Source of the DNA: Anaerolineae bacterium
GTDB taxonomy: Bacteria; Chloroflexota; Anaerolineae; B4-G1
Reading direction: 5' to 3'
DNA: 64,000 bases
NCBI GenBank assembly: GCA_030612585.1
Contig: JAUWNP010000002.1
Location: 8,181 to 72,180 of the forward strand
The notes below the pieces were generated by a model. It was not told where the DNA came from. It searched no databases and saw nothing but the letters and a program-made list of their open reading frames with translations. Position 1 is the first letter of the stretch. The number at the start of each line of letters is the position of its first letter. Made by a program: the position numbers and the translations under genes. This document shows positions 62,484 through 64,000 of this stretch, in pieces.

Positions 62484-62588
62484 GTGGTCGCACCATTCCT
62501 AACCACCAAACTCTATATCCCCCCCGTCCGGCCAGAGATGGTCTCGCGCCCACGCCTGATGGAAAAGGAGGAAAATATCCATGAATGA
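62484..62588 (+). pseudogene. MalT N-terminal remnant reading into the ABC ATPase gene
   Basis: A 34-codon frame from GTG 62484 (AAGGAAG upstream) reads VVAPFLTTKLYIPPVRPEMV, then SRPRLMEK, the first 28 residues of a MalT-type regulator. It then runs through the ABC ribosome binding site and stops eight bases inside the ABC gene. The regulator body is gone. The frame may now act as a leader peptide coupling translation to the ATPase. Confidence 0.75.
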
Positions 62589-63498
62589 CCCAGTAATCAA
62601 AGTAACGGACTTTCGCAAAATCTATGGCGATTTCGTCGCCGTGGACGGCATCAGTTTTGACGTGCAGCAGGGTGAGATATTTGGCCTGCTCGGCCCTAAC
62701 GGTGCAGGAAAGACCACCACTTTAGAAAGCCTGGAAGGAATACGTGCTCCCGATGGCGGCACGTTACGGGTGGCAAACGTTGACCCAACGCGTGAGCCTC
62801 GCAATCTGCGCAACGTGATCGGTGTGCAGTTGCAATCGTCCGGGTTGCCGGAAAGCATCACACCCGACGAAGCCATGAAATTCTTCTGCGCTTATCACGA
62901 CGTCGCACCCCGCTTCGACCTGCTGGAGCGGTTGGGTTTGAAAGAAAAGCGTAATGCCCAGTTCTATGAACTCTCTACCGGGCAGCAGCGACGTCTGGCA
63001 TTGGCGCTGGCGGTAGCCCATAACCCGCAAGTGCTTTTCCTGGACGAACCTACGGCCGGCCTTGACGTGGCTTCCCGCGCCGAGTTACATAACCTGGTGC
63101 ATGAACTACAGGCCAATGGCGCCACCATCATTCTGGCCACACACGACATGGCCGAGGCTGAGGAAATGTCAGACCGGGTCGCCATCTTGCTCAGAGGCAA
63201 AATCGTGGCCATCGGCACACCGCTGGAAATCACGGCGACCGGCGCGGGTCTGACCAAGGTCTCCGTCCGCACAGAGGGGTCCAGCCTGTCCGATCCTGGT
63301 ATCACCTTCCCGGCTGTGAGCCAATGTGTGCCCAAAGACGAGTACGCCATCTACTTCAGCACCGATATCGGCCCTACAGTAGCGGCCATTATCGCCCACG
63401 TCGAGGCCCAGGAGGACACGCTGATTGATCTGCGTGTAGAACGCCCCTCTCTGGAAGACCGTTTTCTGGAAATCACGACAGTAGGAGGTGCCCAATGA
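62581..63498 (+). CDS. ABC-2 type exporter ATPase
   Basis: 305 residues. Walker [15 protein letters not shown] near 35-48, Q-loop GVQLQSSGLPE, signature ELSTGQQRRLALALA near 140, Walker B QVLFLDEPTAGLDV and H-loop ATHDMAEAEEM. The C-terminal extension of about 75 residues (VSVRTEGSSL..) is typical of drug, lipid or antibiotic exporters. It powers the permease encoded immediately downstream. AAAAGGAGGAAAA precedes the ATG. Confidence 0.93.
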   Translation: MNDPVIKVTDFRKIYGDFVAVDGISFDVQQGEIFGLLGPNGAGKTTTLESLEGIRAPDGGTLRVANVDPTREPRNLRNVIGVQLQSSGLPESITPDEAMKFFCAYHDVAPRFDLLERLGLKEKRNAQFYELSTGQQRRLALALAVAHNPQVLFLDEPTAGLDVASRAELHNLVHELQANGATIILATHDMAEAEEMSDRVAILLRGKIVAIGTPLEITATGAGLTKVSVRTEGSSLSDPGITFPAVSQCVPKDEYAIYFSTDIGPTVAAIIAHVEAQEDTLIDLRVERPSLEDRFLEITTVGGAQ

Positions 63499-64000
63499 CC
63501 GCGTTTATCAACCACTTTTCGTTCGAGTTCCGTACCGGCATCCGCAACAAGACCTTGCTCATGATGAATTACCTGTTTCCATTGGGCTTTTACCTCATGA
63601 TGGGGTTCATCATGCCCGGGATCAACCCTCTCTTCCTGGAGACCCTCATCCCGGCACTGGTCGTGTTTGCCATCATGGCAGCCACGTTGCTGGGCATACC
63701 CGATCCGCTCGTCAATGCCCGCGAGAACGGCATCTTCCGCAGTTACAAAATCAATGGTGTGCCGGCCCACTCGATCCTGGTCATCCCGGCACTGACCACC
63801 ATTTTACATACGGTGGTGGTAACAATCATCATCACCGCCACCGCACCTTTGCTCTTTGATGCCCCTTTGCCCGTGAATTGGCCCAACTATGGCCTGATCT
63901 TCGTCGCCATGGCCTTTGCCTGCGCGGGCATCAGCGTACTGATCGGCGTGATCTCCCCCAGTTCGCGAATGACGGTGCTGTGGTCACAACTGATCTTTGT
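63495..64000 (+). CDS. ABC-2 type permease, N-terminal part (runs off the right edge)
   Basis: The ATG overlaps the ATPase stop (ATGA). The visible 168 codons (start MTAFINHFSFEFRTGIRNK) contain a cytoplasmic N-terminus, membrane segments beginning YLFPLGFYLMMGF, TLIPALVVFAIMAATLLG, ILHTVVVTIIITATAPLL and YGLIFVAMAFACAGISVLIG, and the loop ARENGIFRSYKINGVP typical of ABC-2 permeases. Exported substrate unknown. Confidence 0.9.
   Translation, partial: MTAFINHFSFEFRTGIRNKTLLMMNYLFPLGFYLMMGFIMPGINPLFLETLIPALVVFAIMAATLLGIPDPLVNARENGIFRSYKINGVPAHSILVIPALTTILHTVVVTIIITATAPLLFDAPLPVNWPNYGLIFVAMAFACAGISVLIGVISPSSRMTVLWSQLIF

Overview
The window reads as chromosomal DNA of a GC-rich member of the Chloroflexota, most likely the class Anaerolineae. 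The 16S rRNA carries variants I associate with that phylum (GTAAAACGTAGG after the 515 site and ATTAGAAACCC at the 806 site). The protein content fits too: a DUF3160 lipoprotein, MalT-type LuxR regulators, and an orphan set of complex I-like antiporter subunits. Placement is by recognition only; no database was searched.

Layout. 1-1.5 kb: the N-terminal part of a MalT-type regulator running off the left edge, then relics of a second MalT gene and of an ABC ATPase. 1.6-3.8 kb: a DUF3160 lipoprotein. 3.9-9.5 kb: a complete rRNA operon (16S, tRNA-Ile, tRNA-Ala, 23S, 5S) with two consensus upstream promoters, one consensus promoter in the spacer and a hairpin inserted in the 23S gene. 9.6-12.3 kb: dnaX-ybaB-recR. 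12.3-14.7 kb (minus): a TIM-barrel isomerase and purB. 14.9-18.3 kb: an AT-rich signalling triad (PocR-type kinase, lone receiver, HEAT-repeat membrane protein). 18.4-27.6 kb: a catabolic island with a multi-cofactor flavoprotein, two DAO-type oxidoreductases, an ornithine cyclodeaminase-like enzyme, an exporter, an isopropylmalate dehydrogenase-like enzyme and an MmgE/PrpD protein. 28.4-36.3 kb: an ECF sigma factor and putative anti-sigma factor, followed by envelope lipoproteins and small membrane proteins, preceded by a decayed partial duplicate of the same locus. 36.6-38.9 kb: three genes of uncertain joint function. 39.2-41.3 kb: dnaA, a probable oriC and a MITE. 41.4-44.5 kb (minus): an MFS transporter, a small protein, a UPF0173 hydrolase and a second MITE. 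44.8-51.1 kb: sigA, three antiporter-like membrane subunits and rarA, in overlapping or abutting frames. 51.1-54.3 kb (minus): selB and a coiled-coil protein. 54.5 kb onward: a GT4 glycosyltransferase, a prenyl diphosphate synthase / radical SAM / UbiA cluster, a prepilin peptidase, a GT39-type mannosyltransferase-like protein, and at the right edge an ABC-2 exporter whose leader contains another MalT N-terminal relic.

The most unusual signal is the density of small palindromic or repetitive elements. Several sit in frame inside essential or conserved genes (dnaA, selB, rarA, an MmgE/PrpD gene, antiporter and glycosyltransferase genes), one sits inside the 23S rRNA gene, and two intergenic elements have clear terminal inverted repeats and target-site duplications. 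A second unusual signal is orientation: the rRNA operon and most genes left of the probable oriC are transcribed toward it. No CRISPR array, prophage or transposase gene was found.
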